Assembly (NCBI GenBank): GCA_028753945.1
Contig: JAPNXP010000007.1
Coordinates: 5,084,001 to 5,148,000 of the forward strand
Length of the DNA: 64,000 nt
Source: Hexactinellida sp. DTS-2022
Taxonomy: Eukaryota > Porifera > Hexactinellida
Direction of reading: 5' to 3'
The number at the start of each line of letters is the position of its first letter. The stretch's first letter is position 1. A program made the translations under genes and the position numbers. Shown here piece after piece: positions 43,739 through 53,756 of the stretch. Below the pieces are notes generated by a model, which was not told the origin of the DNA, ran no database searches, and saw nothing but the letters and a program-made list of their open reading frames with translations.

Positions 43739-45678
43739 TCAGCATAGATGGAAACCTGGCCCTCCAACAAAAGCGTTTTTAACTGAACTTACAAACGAAG
43801 CGTAGGTAGCCTGTCCCGTAACTGCCCCTACCTTAGACGGGTTATCACGCTGTGTGGTCACCTTAAAGCCACCAGGGCCCCCTACTTCTATGATAATCTG
43901 ATGCTTGTCAAGACCTGGGTCGGAACAAAGTCGACCTATGGTCTTATCGAAACCGAGTGTGTGTCCAGCGATGCAAGCAGCAGCCATTGTGTTAACATTC
44001 TGAGGCGCGAGTGGGCAGAGCGCGCGCACAGGGCCTTCATAGAGAGTGATCGGTTTGTTGGGATCTGATTCTGCTAGCTTATCGTGCAGCGCACCGGTTA
44101 GCTTGAAAGAAGCAGGATGCTTGTTCATTGTGATGCGAAGCGATTCTAGATTTCCCCTGTCCGCCATCTTCTGTATATCCGCCGCGCCCCAGAGAGCGCC
44201 AGAAGGAATGTACACTGCGTGCGTGCTAGCGGCAGCGCGCATCGCCTGCTCTACCGATTTGGTAGCGAATGCAGTCGGAGACCCTAGTGATAATAACACG
44301 GTGTACACTGAAACAGTGTATTATACAGACATTTGTAAATACGCTCCTAATCTTGGTCGTATCCAATTTTTATACGCCTAAATCACAAAGTAATGTTACG
44401 GTATAAGAGAGGATCCCAAATTTTCGAAGCTCATAGTATATTCAATTTGTATAGGCTAGGGCAGCGATTCCCAACCTTTTTCAACCGTGGACCCCATATA
44501 GCAAATACCAAACATTCTATGACCCCCTTCCATTGCCCATAATACAAATTTAGAGATATTGTAGAAACCTACTGCCGTATGTGGACCCCTTGGGACGCTG
44601 ACAAAGGGGAATTCAACATTGTTCACCTTATCAGTATTCGTATATAATAAACGAGAGTCTACTGTTTATACAAATACAGTGGTACTCGCCTAATAGCAAG
44701 TAGCATTTTGCACGAAATTTCCTTTCTATAAATAGGCGAACTTGCTATTAATTAAAGGATCAGAATTAACCTTTAAATGCTCGCTTGGGGACTGAAAATA
44801 ACTTGCTAATAGATCAATTGCTATTAGAGCATTTGCTATTAGGCGAACACCACTGTAGTAATAATGGCATCAATATTTTAATATTATTCAATGTATTGTT
44901 TTGACAAAAACTGTCCGGCTACAAAAACTGTCCGGCCGGACAGTTTTTATCAAATTTAGCAAAAAATGTTGTTTTGACAAAAACTGTCCGGTCGGACAGT
45001 TTTTGTCAAACACTAAATACAATCCTGAATATCCGGATTTTTCGATTATCCGGGAACCCTTGGCTAATTTAATACAATGTGTTTATCCTAATTATCCCAA
45101 CTTGTTTTGAGTAATCCCAAAGAGTTCGGATGATCAAGGTTATACTGTATTAGATTATTAGAGGAGTTAAAACAAAGTTAGATTCTCACTTGTCATTTTC
45201 TAGTATACGTATTTACTGTTTTATCACATATTCTCTTTCTTGCGTAATATGCTGAAAAATATAAGAAAAATATTAAGTTTTTGTAGCCAAAATTTTTTTG
45301 CTAAATGTGACAAAAACTATCCGGGGCACATTTTTTGTAGCCGGACACTTTTTGTCAAAACAGTATAATTCATAATGTAGATAATTATAAACTCGTGGAG
45401 ATACCTGCGAAATAATCTGCATTTTGTAGAAATTTCGGTCCAAATTGTTCCGTGATAGATGAGTGAGCAACTTCAATTATCAAGTCAGGTGAGAAATTAT
45501 AAAAGTTGTTTAGATCTGAGAGGATTAACTCAGGGGGAATATCTGCCAACTTTTCAACAGTTCTATTCCATACAAACACTATCTTATAGCTTGGATCCTT
45601 ATTCAGCTCTTTAAACAAATACTGGCCAAGCGAACCATAACCAATTATTCCAATGCGTTTAGGAGGTAAAGAACTCAT
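43739..45678 (-). CDS. ASPDH: Putative L-aspartate dehydrogenase, 2 exons
   Basis: Exon 1 45678-45405 and exon 2 44307-43739 join in phase to 280 aa (human ASPDH 283 aa). Residues ~1-90 are a Rossmann fold with GYGSLGQYL, then VFVWNRTVEKLADIPPEL and PDLIIEVAH. Exon 2 carries the family core: IPSGALWGAADIQ, LYEGPVRALCPLAPQNVNTM, GFDKTIGRL and EVGGPGGF, ending GPGFHLC (human GIHLC). Known: bacterial relatives oxidise L-aspartate to iminoaspartate for NAD synthesis; the animal role is unsettled. The start is the ATG at 45678 (MSSLPPKRIG). The 1097-bp intron is mostly transposon sequence. Exon 2 is notably GC-richer than its surroundings. Confidence 0.93.
44462..44610. mobile_element. hAT-like MITE fragment
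   Basis: It begins CAGCGATTCCCAACCTTTTT, followed by caaccgtggacccc, a classic hAT left terminus. The matching right terminus is not visible, so it is truncated or the end is degraded; the end is approximate. It lies in the ASPDH intron. Confidence 0.65.
44677..44855. mobile_element. TA-flanked MITE, CAGTGGTACTCGCCTAATAG
   Basis: 179 bp between TA dinucleotides. The termini CAGTGGTACTCGCCTAATAG and CTATTAGGCGAACACCACTG are inverted repeats of ~20 bp, and 'gctatta' motifs recur inside. No ORF. ASPDH intron. Confidence 0.85.
44896..45363. mobile_element. Foldback MITE rich in ACTGTCCGG motifs
   Basis: 468 bp flanked by TA. Both ends read (C/T)TGTTTTGACAAAAA inward, then tgtccggctacaaaaa, and pair for roughly 90 bp in inverted orientation, including atttagcaaaaaa. 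The left half holds further internal hairpins (ctgtccggccggacag, ctgtccggtcggacag). A smaller element (45020-45147) is inserted in the middle. It lies in the ASPDH intron and ends about 40 bp from exon 1. Confidence 0.75.
45020..45147. mobile_element. Nested pogo/Tigger-like MITE
   Basis: 128 bp between TA dinucleotides. The right end inverted reads CAGTATAACCTTGATCATCC, typical of pogo/Tigger-type ends; the left end CAATCCTGAATATCCGG is more worn. Internal 'gattatccgggaaccc' and 'agttcggatgatc' pair. It is inserted within 44896-45363 and so is younger than its host element, or they moved together. Confidence 0.65.
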
Positions 45679-46141
45679 TGTAAACAACTGAAATACAAAA
45701 GAATATTAATTAAATTAATTAATAACTGAAAAGTTACAACTTGTAAAGTGTCATGTTAAATCTAGGCTTTTAATTTATTAGACCCTCCCGGGAGTAAACA
45801 TTTTTATCTAATGAAAGTCTCAATACGATTATCAACTGACTAGAATAAATAAATTGTAACAAATGTTATATTCTCGAAAATTCATTAAAATTTTTGGTCC
45901 CAAATGTCGAAAAAACAATAATCGCCTAGGCTACTATTCGAGTAAATACGGTATTTAAACAAGGGAATTATTCACACATAATATAAATTCACATCATACA
46001 CACACACATTATAATGTAAAAATAACTTGAACAAGAAAGCCTTCAGAAAAACAGATATAACAAATATCTTATTACAAAAAGTTAAATAAAATAACTAAAA
46101 ACCTCCATCCTGACATTTGAATGGAGTCTAACAACAGTCGA
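45679..46141. other. Intergenic spacer upstream of ASPDH
   Basis: About 460 bp with no gene. It contains the ASPDH promoter and a short (AC)n tract near 46000. Otherwise unremarkable AT-rich DNA. Confidence 0.5.
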
Positions 46142-47220
46142 TTAACATGAATTATCATTTGAATTCACTATCACCATGTCAGGGTGTTCAGGGCTATTAG
46201 AAGAGACCAGTTCATCACAACGATTAGAGGCTATTTCATTAGGGCTGTTAGAAGCTGGATTTCGAATGTTATTAAGGACTAGACAATCAGGGTCGTTTAG
46301 TGCAGGCATTTCTTCAGTGATGAATGAATCCATTTCATCCATAATGCCACAACGAATTGTTGATTGCCGAAATTTATCCAATTCTATAACAAGTTTTTTG
46401 TGATCAAATTTGATATCATCAATTTCATGTTTTAAATGACTAATGTATGCATCTTTCAGGAAAACAACTTCAACACCTGGAGTGTTATAAACGCCTCCGT
46501 ATTCATTATCTGTCTCCTTCGGGTCTTTTACAATGTAATAAAGTTTCGGTAAGAAAATAAAGCTGACTACTGTATCCAAAACGTAGCTAATGGATAAGAG
46601 GAAAATAGCTACATCAATGAGTCGAACGGATGGAATCATAATGATGAGAAGTATACGAACCAAATTGAAGAAAACAGTGACCAATGTTGCTAGTGTAATT
46701 GATTGAAACTCGTTTACTCCCTTTATGCACATATTACGAATTTGATATGCAATAAACAAACCAATCCCGTAGAGAATCCACCTGAGAAGAATGTACACAA
46801 ATCTTATTGCTATTGCAGGTGAATTGATATCGCCACCCTCTGCACAATAGAAGATGTACCAAAACGGAGCCCTCGAATCGGCGATTTCATCATAACCTGT
46901 TTCCAGAGGTCCTTGGGCTATGAACTGCAGTTGGATTTGTGGAATGGCTGCCCATACTATGGTGTACAGTGTATCGAGTAACAACAATAAAGAAACGAAC
47001 AGGAACATTTCAGTGTTTTTCATTTTGATATTCATGTTTTTTGAATCGCTATCCTATACACTCTGAATGCCTTCCCAACTAATGTTCCGAATATGAGATC
47101 GTTTGCCAATGCTGGTAGCCACCAAATGAGATGACACAGAATGGTACAACCTATGCATGAGGATGTGTCGTCTGGATTCCTACCTAGCAGCCTATTGTCT
47201 AGCACCACTAACACAGCCAC
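46142..47220 (-). pseudogene. GABA-B-like receptor 7TM remnant (fragment A)
   Basis: Minus-strand remains of a class C receptor: TM2-TM3 (AVLVVLDNRLLG; WWLPALANDLIFGTL) at 47220-47040, then after a frame change TM4-TM7 and a C-terminal tail to 46142 (FWYIFYCAEGGD; GVNEFQSITLA). The ligand-binding domain, TM1 and start codon are missing on this strand. The middle (about 46850-47220) is nearly identical to the intact receptor at 54598, whereas the tail (from ~46800) is diverged and has its own sequence (EVVFLKDAYISHLKHEIDD). It reads as a broken gene with mosaic ancestry. A short 297-aa frame could still be translated, but it lacks the sensor domain. Confidence 0.85.
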
Positions 47221-47224
47221 TAAT

Positions 47225-47895
47225 TGAAAGGTTTAACTGGCGAAGAAAAGGCATAGCTCCCAAGTGACCCGCATTTGAGCATCGAAACCCGCTGACCCGC
47301 GAAGGTCCTCGAAAAACCCGCATTGGAAAAATATTTTTCTGGAGCACAATTCTCTAAAATCAGATCAGTATTAAGACTAAGCTAAGCACGCTTAAAACAC
47401 CTAAATAGTTCCCTTTGTTCATTTTAGTTACTCTTATTCAGTAAATAGGTAGTAAACTTGTCTTTTTCCTATATAAACCAACATAAATATGTCAAAACGG
47501 CTGTACCAATCTAATTTTAAGTATCTATGTAGTGAGGGGGGGGTGGGTGAGTGACCCGCATTGGACCATCTCAAACTTGGGAGGTATGAAAGGACTTGTA
47601 AATCAGGACACGGATTCTTTTAACAGCTTAATGGAAAAGCCAAGTGACCAACTGAAGAAGAGAGGCAAAGGATTCGACAATGAAAGAGTTGTAAATGCAT
47701 CAGATGGAGAGGAAGTTAATAGAAAATTAGAACGCTTGATATACAGACAAAAATACCGAGTTATTATAGCAAATTTCTATGAAATAGCGATATCACATAT
47801 TTTGTAGAGCATCCAAATTGAAGTACAAACGACCATACATCACATGGATAATACCATCATGGTTCTCAAGAGATTGGGTAGAGGAGAATGCAAAT
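47225..47895 (+). pseudogene. GABA-B-like receptor ligand-domain remnant (fragment B)
   Basis: The plus strand encodes a piece of a Venus-flytrap domain (LVNQDTDSFNSLMEKPSDQL; RLIYRQKYRVIIANFYE), with a frame break after ~47807 followed by YKRPYITWIIPSWFSRDWVEE in another frame. It abuts fragment A head-on, so the two receptor halves now point in opposite directions. A 337-bp MITE (47252-47588) interrupts it near its left end. Its sequence is closer to the remnant at 52213-52400 than to the intact receptor at 54598. Confidence 0.8.
47252..47588. mobile_element. MITE with CATAGCTCCCAAG termini
   Basis: Left end CATAGCTCCCAAG and right end CTTGGGAGGTATG are inverted repeats. 'gtgacccgcattggacc' and 'gtgacccgcatttgagc' recur near both ends. 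AAAGG flanks both sides; homologous sequence without the insert is visible at about 52385-52405 (minus). About 337 bp, no ORF, possibly hAT-like. Confidence 0.7.
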
Positions 47896-48335
47896 TAATG
47901 AGTTTATCTAATTTAAATTTATCAAATTTCACTAGCCTATCATATTATTTAAAGACCTCCCTGGTAAAAGTACACGAGTAGATATGTAGATCATTTGTAT
48001 GGTAATTAAAATTCCTTCTAATCGGCTATACTTGGGTGTAATCATCATTGATATGATTTACACTCAACATAATTTGTATAATTTGTGAGATTAGGCTTCC
48101 AAAACACACTAACTAACACAGGCAAGTTTCTGATAATTTTTATAATATTTAGAAAATTGAAAATGATAGAAATACTGATATAGAGTTTCAAGATTGTATC
48201 TTCTATACAATTCTAAGAGTATAAGTTGATCATACTCACTGAAGAATTACAAATTGAGACTATAAAAGCCCGAGCAACTTAATAAACGTACTCATTATAA
48301 TTTATTTGATTAAGTATTTTTCGTTTTCCGGACAA
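47896..48335. promoter_or_regulatory. 5' flank of receptor 1, outer part of the left palindrome arm
   Basis: Nearly identical in inverse to 60401-60838. Presumably contains the receptor promoter, conserved in both copies; the run tataaaagcccgagcaactt at 48261-48280, about 55 bp before the ATG, is a candidate core promoter with a TATA-like element. Confidence 0.55.
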
Positions 48336-50885
48336 ATGTTATTCCCAATCCTAAGTTACCTTGCTATATATATAGCAACCGTTTGTCGATGTGACGTGAT
48401 TAAAATAGCCGGACTATACCCAAAAGATGGTGACTGGACTGCCCCACAAATTAAAAGTATTGGTGAATTTACTAAAGATTTAATTAATAATGCAACAAAT
48501 ATTTTACCCAACCACCAGTTAACGATTGATTGGAAAAACTCTCAATGCAGAAGAAAATCTTCGCTGGATAAATTACTGAAATTCATCCAATCTAGGGATT
48601 CCATCTATCACTTCGTACTCGGCCCAGCATGTTCGATTTCAGCAGAACCAGTTGGTGATATTATTCCTAATTATTACCTCAACATGATAGCTTATTCCGC
48701 TACCTCACCTGGCCTGGCATCAAGTACGTATCCGAATACATTTTTAGGCATCACAACATCCGACAACTTTGTTGTTGTTTGGGTCAAGATGGTTCAATTT
48801 TATAATTGGCGGAGGGTAGCGCTTATAACCCAGGGGCAGAATACAGGTCTATCTTTAAACTTTGAAGACGAACTGAAAGTATTAAATGTCACATTTGATA
48901 ATGAACGCCTTGTCAACGGGGAAGATCAATCAGAAATTGATAACAAACTGGATCGTATATTTTCGATAAAAAAATATAAGGTCATATTTGCAAAATTTTA
49001 CGAGGGAGTAGCGTACCGTGTTCTTTGTCGAGCGTACTTCAAAGGTTACATTTACCCACATGTTACTTGGATGCTACCAGCATGGTACACTAAAAGTTGG
49101 ATTGAGAACGGTAAAAATAATTGTATTTTCTGTGATGGTTGCGACATAGAAGCGGCATTGAAAGGTTCCATCGGAATAGATTCGATCACAACGTTAGATA
49201 AAACAATTATCCACAATAGGGATACCGTGTTAGGTCTCAAACAACAACAATTATGGAGCAGGTTTACAGAGAACAACATTGTCCTCGACGAAGCAGTGGA
49301 AAAGTACCTGCCTTACGTAGTTGATAGTCTGCTTTCGATCGCTATAGCATTTAATACGAGTTTACAAAACGGTTTGGATTTAACTCAATTTAATTACCAT
49401 GAACAAGCCAATGCGACAATAAACAGTGAAATACAACAATCACTTATATCTTCGCTGGCACAGGTCGATTTCGCTGGGTTAACGGGTGAAGTGAACTATG
49501 AGAGACAAGCGCGAGGGTTCTCAAGTAGTGAACTATTCGAATATCAGAGCGAAGGTGTTTTCGTATCAAGACTAGTCATCGAAAATATTGCGAGGAATAT
49601 AAGTAAGAGCATAAGCGAGTTGAACGTTCCATTCGGGAATGTAAGTTTCATGTTTTTCGCGAAAGAAGCTGGTCCCCTAGATGGTGTTGAACTCCATCAC
49701 TTGCCAACACCCGCATTAATCATTGCCATTATAATCGCCATATGTGCGCTTGTATTCTCACTATTTTTCTTGGTATTTAACATAGTCTTTCATAAAAAGA
49801 AAGTGATCCGATATAGCAGTCCAATTCTAAACACAATTTTTCTACTCGGAGCCTGTCTTCAGTGCGGTGTAGCTATACTTGTCCTCATTGACAATAGGTT
49901 CCTCGATCGCACACCAGAGGAACAACTGAATAATGTGCCATGTGTTGGATGTACCATATTGTGTCACTTGGTGTGGTGGTTGCCCGCTTTAGCCACTGAT
50001 TTGATATTCGGAACTTTAATTGGGAAGGCAGTTCGTATTTATTCAATCGTGATTCGTCGGTCCCTTAACAATAACGTGAAACTAATTTATATTTTCCTGG
50101 CCATAGGTGCGTTGATGTTAGTGGATACTTTGTATTCAGTTATTTGGGCAGCCATCGGAGTGCTCAGATTCCAGTTCATAGCTGAAGGGCCGTTGGAAAC
50201 CGAGTATGTGGACATAAGACAGCCAGGTTCTCCATTTTGGTACATCTTCTATTGCGCAGAAGGCGGTGATCCAAATTCCCCTGCAATTGCCGTTCGATTC
50301 GTGTACATACTCTTCAGATGGATTCTGTATGGAATCGGGATGTATTTCGCATTTCAAATTCGCAAAATTAGTATTCGTGGTGTTAATGAGTTTCAATCGA
50401 TTACACTCGCAACGTTTGCCACTATCTTCTTCAATTTAGTTCGCATCATTCTCATAACGATGATCCCTTCCGTGGGACTGATAGACAGCGCCATTACACT
50501 TCTGTCGATTAGTTATGCGTTGGACACTATACTCGTCGTTAGTTTCTTATTCGTTCCAAAACTGTACTTCATAATTAGAGATCCGAATGAAAAGAAAAGA
50601 TACACGGGCGTGAACAACACTTCAGAAATCAATATTAGCGCAATACATAGTATTCAAATGTCAAAGGTAAAAGACGAACTCGATAGAGTGAAAAGTCAGC
50701 GCGATAGCTTGAATTTAACCGTATGCAAAATGTCTGCGTCGACACTTCTAAAGGATGATTTCATAACGCAAACAATTTTAGAATCCACTGAAACTGAAAT
50801 CAATGATGATCCGTTCGAAACCGTCCCTGAAAACCTCAATGGGATTGGCCTACCCAATCAAGAAGATACTAAGGTGAATTCTTAA
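48336..50885 (+). CDS. GABA-B-like class C receptor 1
   Basis: 849 aa from the ATG at 48336, single exon. The signal peptide is MLFPILSYLAIYIATVC. A Venus-flytrap ligand domain covers ~25-450, with no cysteine-rich domain before the 7TM, as in GABA-B receptors. TM1 starts at ~460 (ALIIAIIIAICALVFSLFFL). Receptor motifs: CVGCTILCHLVWWLPALATD and PFWYIFYCAEGGDPNSPAIA. The tail (~755-849) has a short heptad-like coil (VKDELDRVKSQRDSL). Known: GABA-B-type receptors signal through G proteins as dimers; the ligand cannot be told from sequence. It is the inverted twin of receptor 3, near-identical except within ~150-350 of the ligand domain, where parts match receptor 4 instead. Confidence 0.93.
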   Translation: MLFPILSYLAIYIATVCRCDVIKIAGLYPKDGDWTAPQIKSIGEFTKDLINNATNILPNHQLTIDWKNSQCRRKSSLDKLLKFIQSRDSIYHFVLGPACSISAEPVGDIIPNYYLNMIAYSATSPGLASSTYPNTFLGITTSDNFVVVWVKMVQFYNWRRVALITQGQNTGLSLNFEDELKVLNVTFDNERLVNGEDQSEIDNKLDRIFSIKKYKVIFAKFYEGVAYRVLCRAYFKGYIYPHVTWMLPAWYTKSWIENGKNNCIFCDGCDIEAALKGSIGIDSITTLDKTIIHNRDTVLGLKQQQLWSRFTENNIVLDEAVEKYLPYVVDSLLSIAIAFNTSLQNGLDLTQFNYHEQANATINSEIQQSLISSLAQVDFAGLTGEVNYERQARGFSSSELFEYQSEGVFVSRLVIENIARNISKSISELNVPFGNVSFMFFAKEAGPLDGVELHHLPTPALIIAIIIAICALVFSLFFLVFNIVFHKKKVIRYSSPILNTIFLLGACLQCGVAILVLIDNRFLDRTPEEQLNNVPCVGCTILCHLVWWLPALATDLIFGTLIGKAVRIYSIVIRRSLNNNVKLIYIFLAIGALMLVDTLYSVIWAAIGVLRFQFIAEGPLETEYVDIRQPGSPFWYIFYCAEGGDPNSPAIAVRFVYILFRWILYGIGMYFAFQIRKISIRGVNEFQSITLATFATIFFNLVRIILITMIPSVGLIDSAITLLSISYALDTILVVSFLFVPKLYFIIRDPNEKKRYTGVNNTSEINISAIHSIQMSKVKDELDRVKSQRDSLNLTVCKMSASTLLKDDFITQTILESTETEINDDPFETVPENLNGIGLPNQEDTKVNS

Positions 50886-51489
50886 ACTTAGTTTGAAGTT
50901 TAACTAAGTTTTTAATATAATTTACAACCCCTAGAAGCTACAAGAGCTTGTTTGTTTATATCTTCTTGTGTGTACTATATCTTTTGATTATTTTATCTTA
51001 TATAATTAAATCAAAATATATTTTGTTTGTTTGTTCAGAATTGATTGAGGAACTGGTATCGACTCAGTTTAAGATTGAGAACTATTATCCAGGAACTATT
51101 GTATAGTGGCCCAGTTCTAATCTAACTACTTTGGTATATTCCAATGCAACCTGTGTTGGCACAGCTGTAATTTTAGATTTTTTAATTTATTAGGACAAAT
51201 TATTCTCAAATTAATCGTAGTATACTGTGTTCTGGTAGATTACAATTTTTTAATTATATACCCCCTCCCTACATCACGCTTTTTGCCATTTGTATTATAA
51301 GTGAACCGGCTGTCACATTCGTAACATTCAAGGGCCACACCCCAAACTCAATTAGCTAATCGACGGTTCATTAATTATGCTTTATCATATAATTACTACG
51401 TATGTATATTCAAAAATATTATTCATTCGGAAAAGATAGAATATATACAAAGTATTGATGATTTTAATACTAAGGGGGCACACACTTAT
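50886..51489. other. Shared 3' flank between tail-to-tail receptors (left copy)
   Basis: Inverse counterpart of 57235-57844 with few differences. No gene. It must contain the polyadenylation signals of receptor 1 and of the opposing remnant. Confidence 0.6.
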
Positions 51490-52765
51490 TTCCTTACAAC
51501 TAAACATTTAATTTTCAGATAGGCTTACACTTGAATTCGTCAGCGATTTTTGTTTTCTGAAGTTGTTGAACAAAACCACTGATCTCTGAGGTATTGTGAA
51601 CTCCTCCATAGACCTTTTTCTCTTCCGGGTCTTTTAAGATGTAGTAGAGTTTAGGAATAAATATGAAGCTTACCACGAGGATCGTATCCAATACGTAGCT
51701 AATCGATAGCAGGGAAATAGCCGTGTCAATGAGATTTACCGAAGGTATCATGGTTACAAGAATTATACGGACGAAATTAAAGAAGACTGTGGCTAATGTT
51801 GCAAGTGTAATCGATTGAAACTCATTCACTCCACGGATGTTAATTTTCCGTATTTGGTATGCGAAATATAAACCAATCCCGTAGAGAATCCACCTGAGAA
51901 GAATGTACACAAATCTTATTGCTATTGCAGGTGAATTGATATCGCCACCCTCTGCACAATAGAAGATGTACCAAAACGGAGCCCTCGAATCGGCGATTTC
52001 ATCATAACCTGTTTCCAGAGGTCCTTGGGCTATGAACTGCAGTTGAATTTGTGGAATGGCTGCCCATACTATGGTGTACAGTGTATCGAGTAACAACAAT
52101 AAAGAAACGAACAGGAATATTTCGATATTTTTCACACTTCTACTAATTACTTGCCGTATCGCTATCCTATACACTCTGAATGCCTTCCCAACTAATGTTC
52201 CGAATATGAGATCGTATAACTCGGTATTTTTGTCTATATATCAAGCGTTCTAATTTTCTATTAACTTCCTCTCCATTTGATGCATTCACAACTCTTTATT
52301 GTGGAATCCTATGCCTCTCTTCTTCAGTTGGTCACTTAGCTTTTCCATTAAGCTGTTAAAAAGAATCCGTGTCCTGATTTACAAGTCCTATTCTTCGCCA
52401 GTTATACATTGTCACCAGTGAGGCTACCGAGATATGTGTTGGGGTATATGTCTCCATTTGTTAGCCGTGGAGAATTAGCAGTTGGAGACAGCATGTTGAG
52501 TCCGTAGAATGGGACTAAGTCTGATACTGGCTCTGCTGCGCTCGAACAAACGGGACCGAACACGAAATGATAGGTAGTCTCCGTTTCATCAATGAATTCA
52601 AGGAATTCATTCAGGAATATTTTTCTATTGCACTGTGATGCTTTCCAAACAACGTTGAATTCGTAGTCTTTAAGCATTGTTGTTTGCTTAATAATTTCCA
52701 CCGCTATATCTGAGATTGTCCTCACAACTTGTGCATTCCATAACCCATCTTCTCCCGAGTATACC
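51490..52765 (-). pseudogene. GABA-B-like receptor remnant (left copy of receptor 2)
   Basis: Minus-strand remnant facing receptor 1. N-terminal ligand-domain piece 52725-52402 (DIAVEIIKQTTMLKDYEF; FGPVCSSAAEPVSDLVP), a second piece 52400-52213, then a direct join into TM3 (DLIFGTLVGKAFRVYRIAIR) through to 51515. Compared with intact receptor 2, about 1.1 kb from the ligand domain to TM3 is missing. About 180 nt of the tail is gone too (joined at TTCAAGTGTAAGCC). At least one frame break lies near the 5' end, and no signal peptide is left. The 7TM part is almost identical to receptor 2, while the ligand part is only about two-thirds identical at protein level. Confidence 0.88.
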
Positions 52766-53756
52766 CTGCTATATTTATTTGTGGTTTTTCTGCGGTACCT
52801 AGTAGTTGAGATTGGAGAATCAGACAGACAGTGATTATAACATTACTCGTGTAATGAGCATTTAGTAATATTGTATAAAATATCATTTTCAATTATTATA
52901 ATTATTACTCTTTCGTCTCTATTTTATGTGCATATATATACCTGGTGGTAAGTGTTTAAATATTTAGTATATTCCAATGTGATTTAGTTTTTTATCATAT
53001 TTATCACAGGTAGATCGTCTTACAAACAACACAGCAATTCCTATATAGGAGCTGCCTTGTGCTGTAAACATTTGTTGGAAAGACAAAATAAGGTTTCAGA
53101 GGCAATATAATAAGAATTTAGGATAACAACTTCAAAACAGATTGAGCGGAGCTTGTACAAGTTTGATCAGGAAAATTAACTCAAATTAAATTCTAAAACT
53201 GTAGTGTTACGAACTAGTCTTAAACAAACTTAGAAATACCTGTACATGTATATTCTAAAGTATTTTAAATTAATGAATATTAGTAATTTTAACCCTTTTG
53301 TTCTAAGTTATTAAATGTTAAATTTTGCATAAATGGCTTTAGCCTCGAGGTAGTTTGTATAAATTATAAGTAATTAATAGTTACTGGTGGTTGAAAGGAA
53401 TGCATTCAATTGAAATTCAATAACTTGAGTATAGAGGATAATATTACATGTAGAACACAACTAGGATGTGCTATCTGATCGAAAATGCTGTCACTAAGCA
53501 AATATAGCAATACAAATTACCTAAAGAATCTTGTGATTACAGACTGCATATTTCAAAATAGATATCTTACGTGTAAACCAAAGCATGCCAGGTGCAATTA
53601 AATCACAACAAATAGTATACTATTTGTATTACTTTTCAACCAAGAGATGCAACGGATCCACTATATTATGGATCCTCGGGTCTGGATCTTACCATACTCT
53701 GTGAGTTACGAAAATACAGAAATATAGAATAAGTTACATTGACTATATGGTATATA

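Larger units (their letters stand above)
47897..52213. repeat. Left arm of a large inverted duplication
   Basis: The sequence from 47897 rightwards is matched in reverse complement by sequence running left from about 60838. It includes the 5' flank, receptor 1 against receptor 3, the 3' flanks (50886-51500 against 57235-57844) and the 7TM halves of the facing receptors. Paired coordinates sum to about 108,730. Homology outside about 47895/60840 stops abruptly. Confidence 0.85.

Noticed and set aside
48306-48335. Upstream TTG starts for receptor 1 (and likewise 60430 for receptor 3)
   Set aside because: Animals start at ATG; the ATG ten codons downstream begins a better signal peptide in both copies.
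50136-50396. 86-codon antisense ORFs repeated in receptors 1, 3 and 4
   Set aside because: Antisense to a conserved 7TM segment; their conservation follows from the sense coding sequence.
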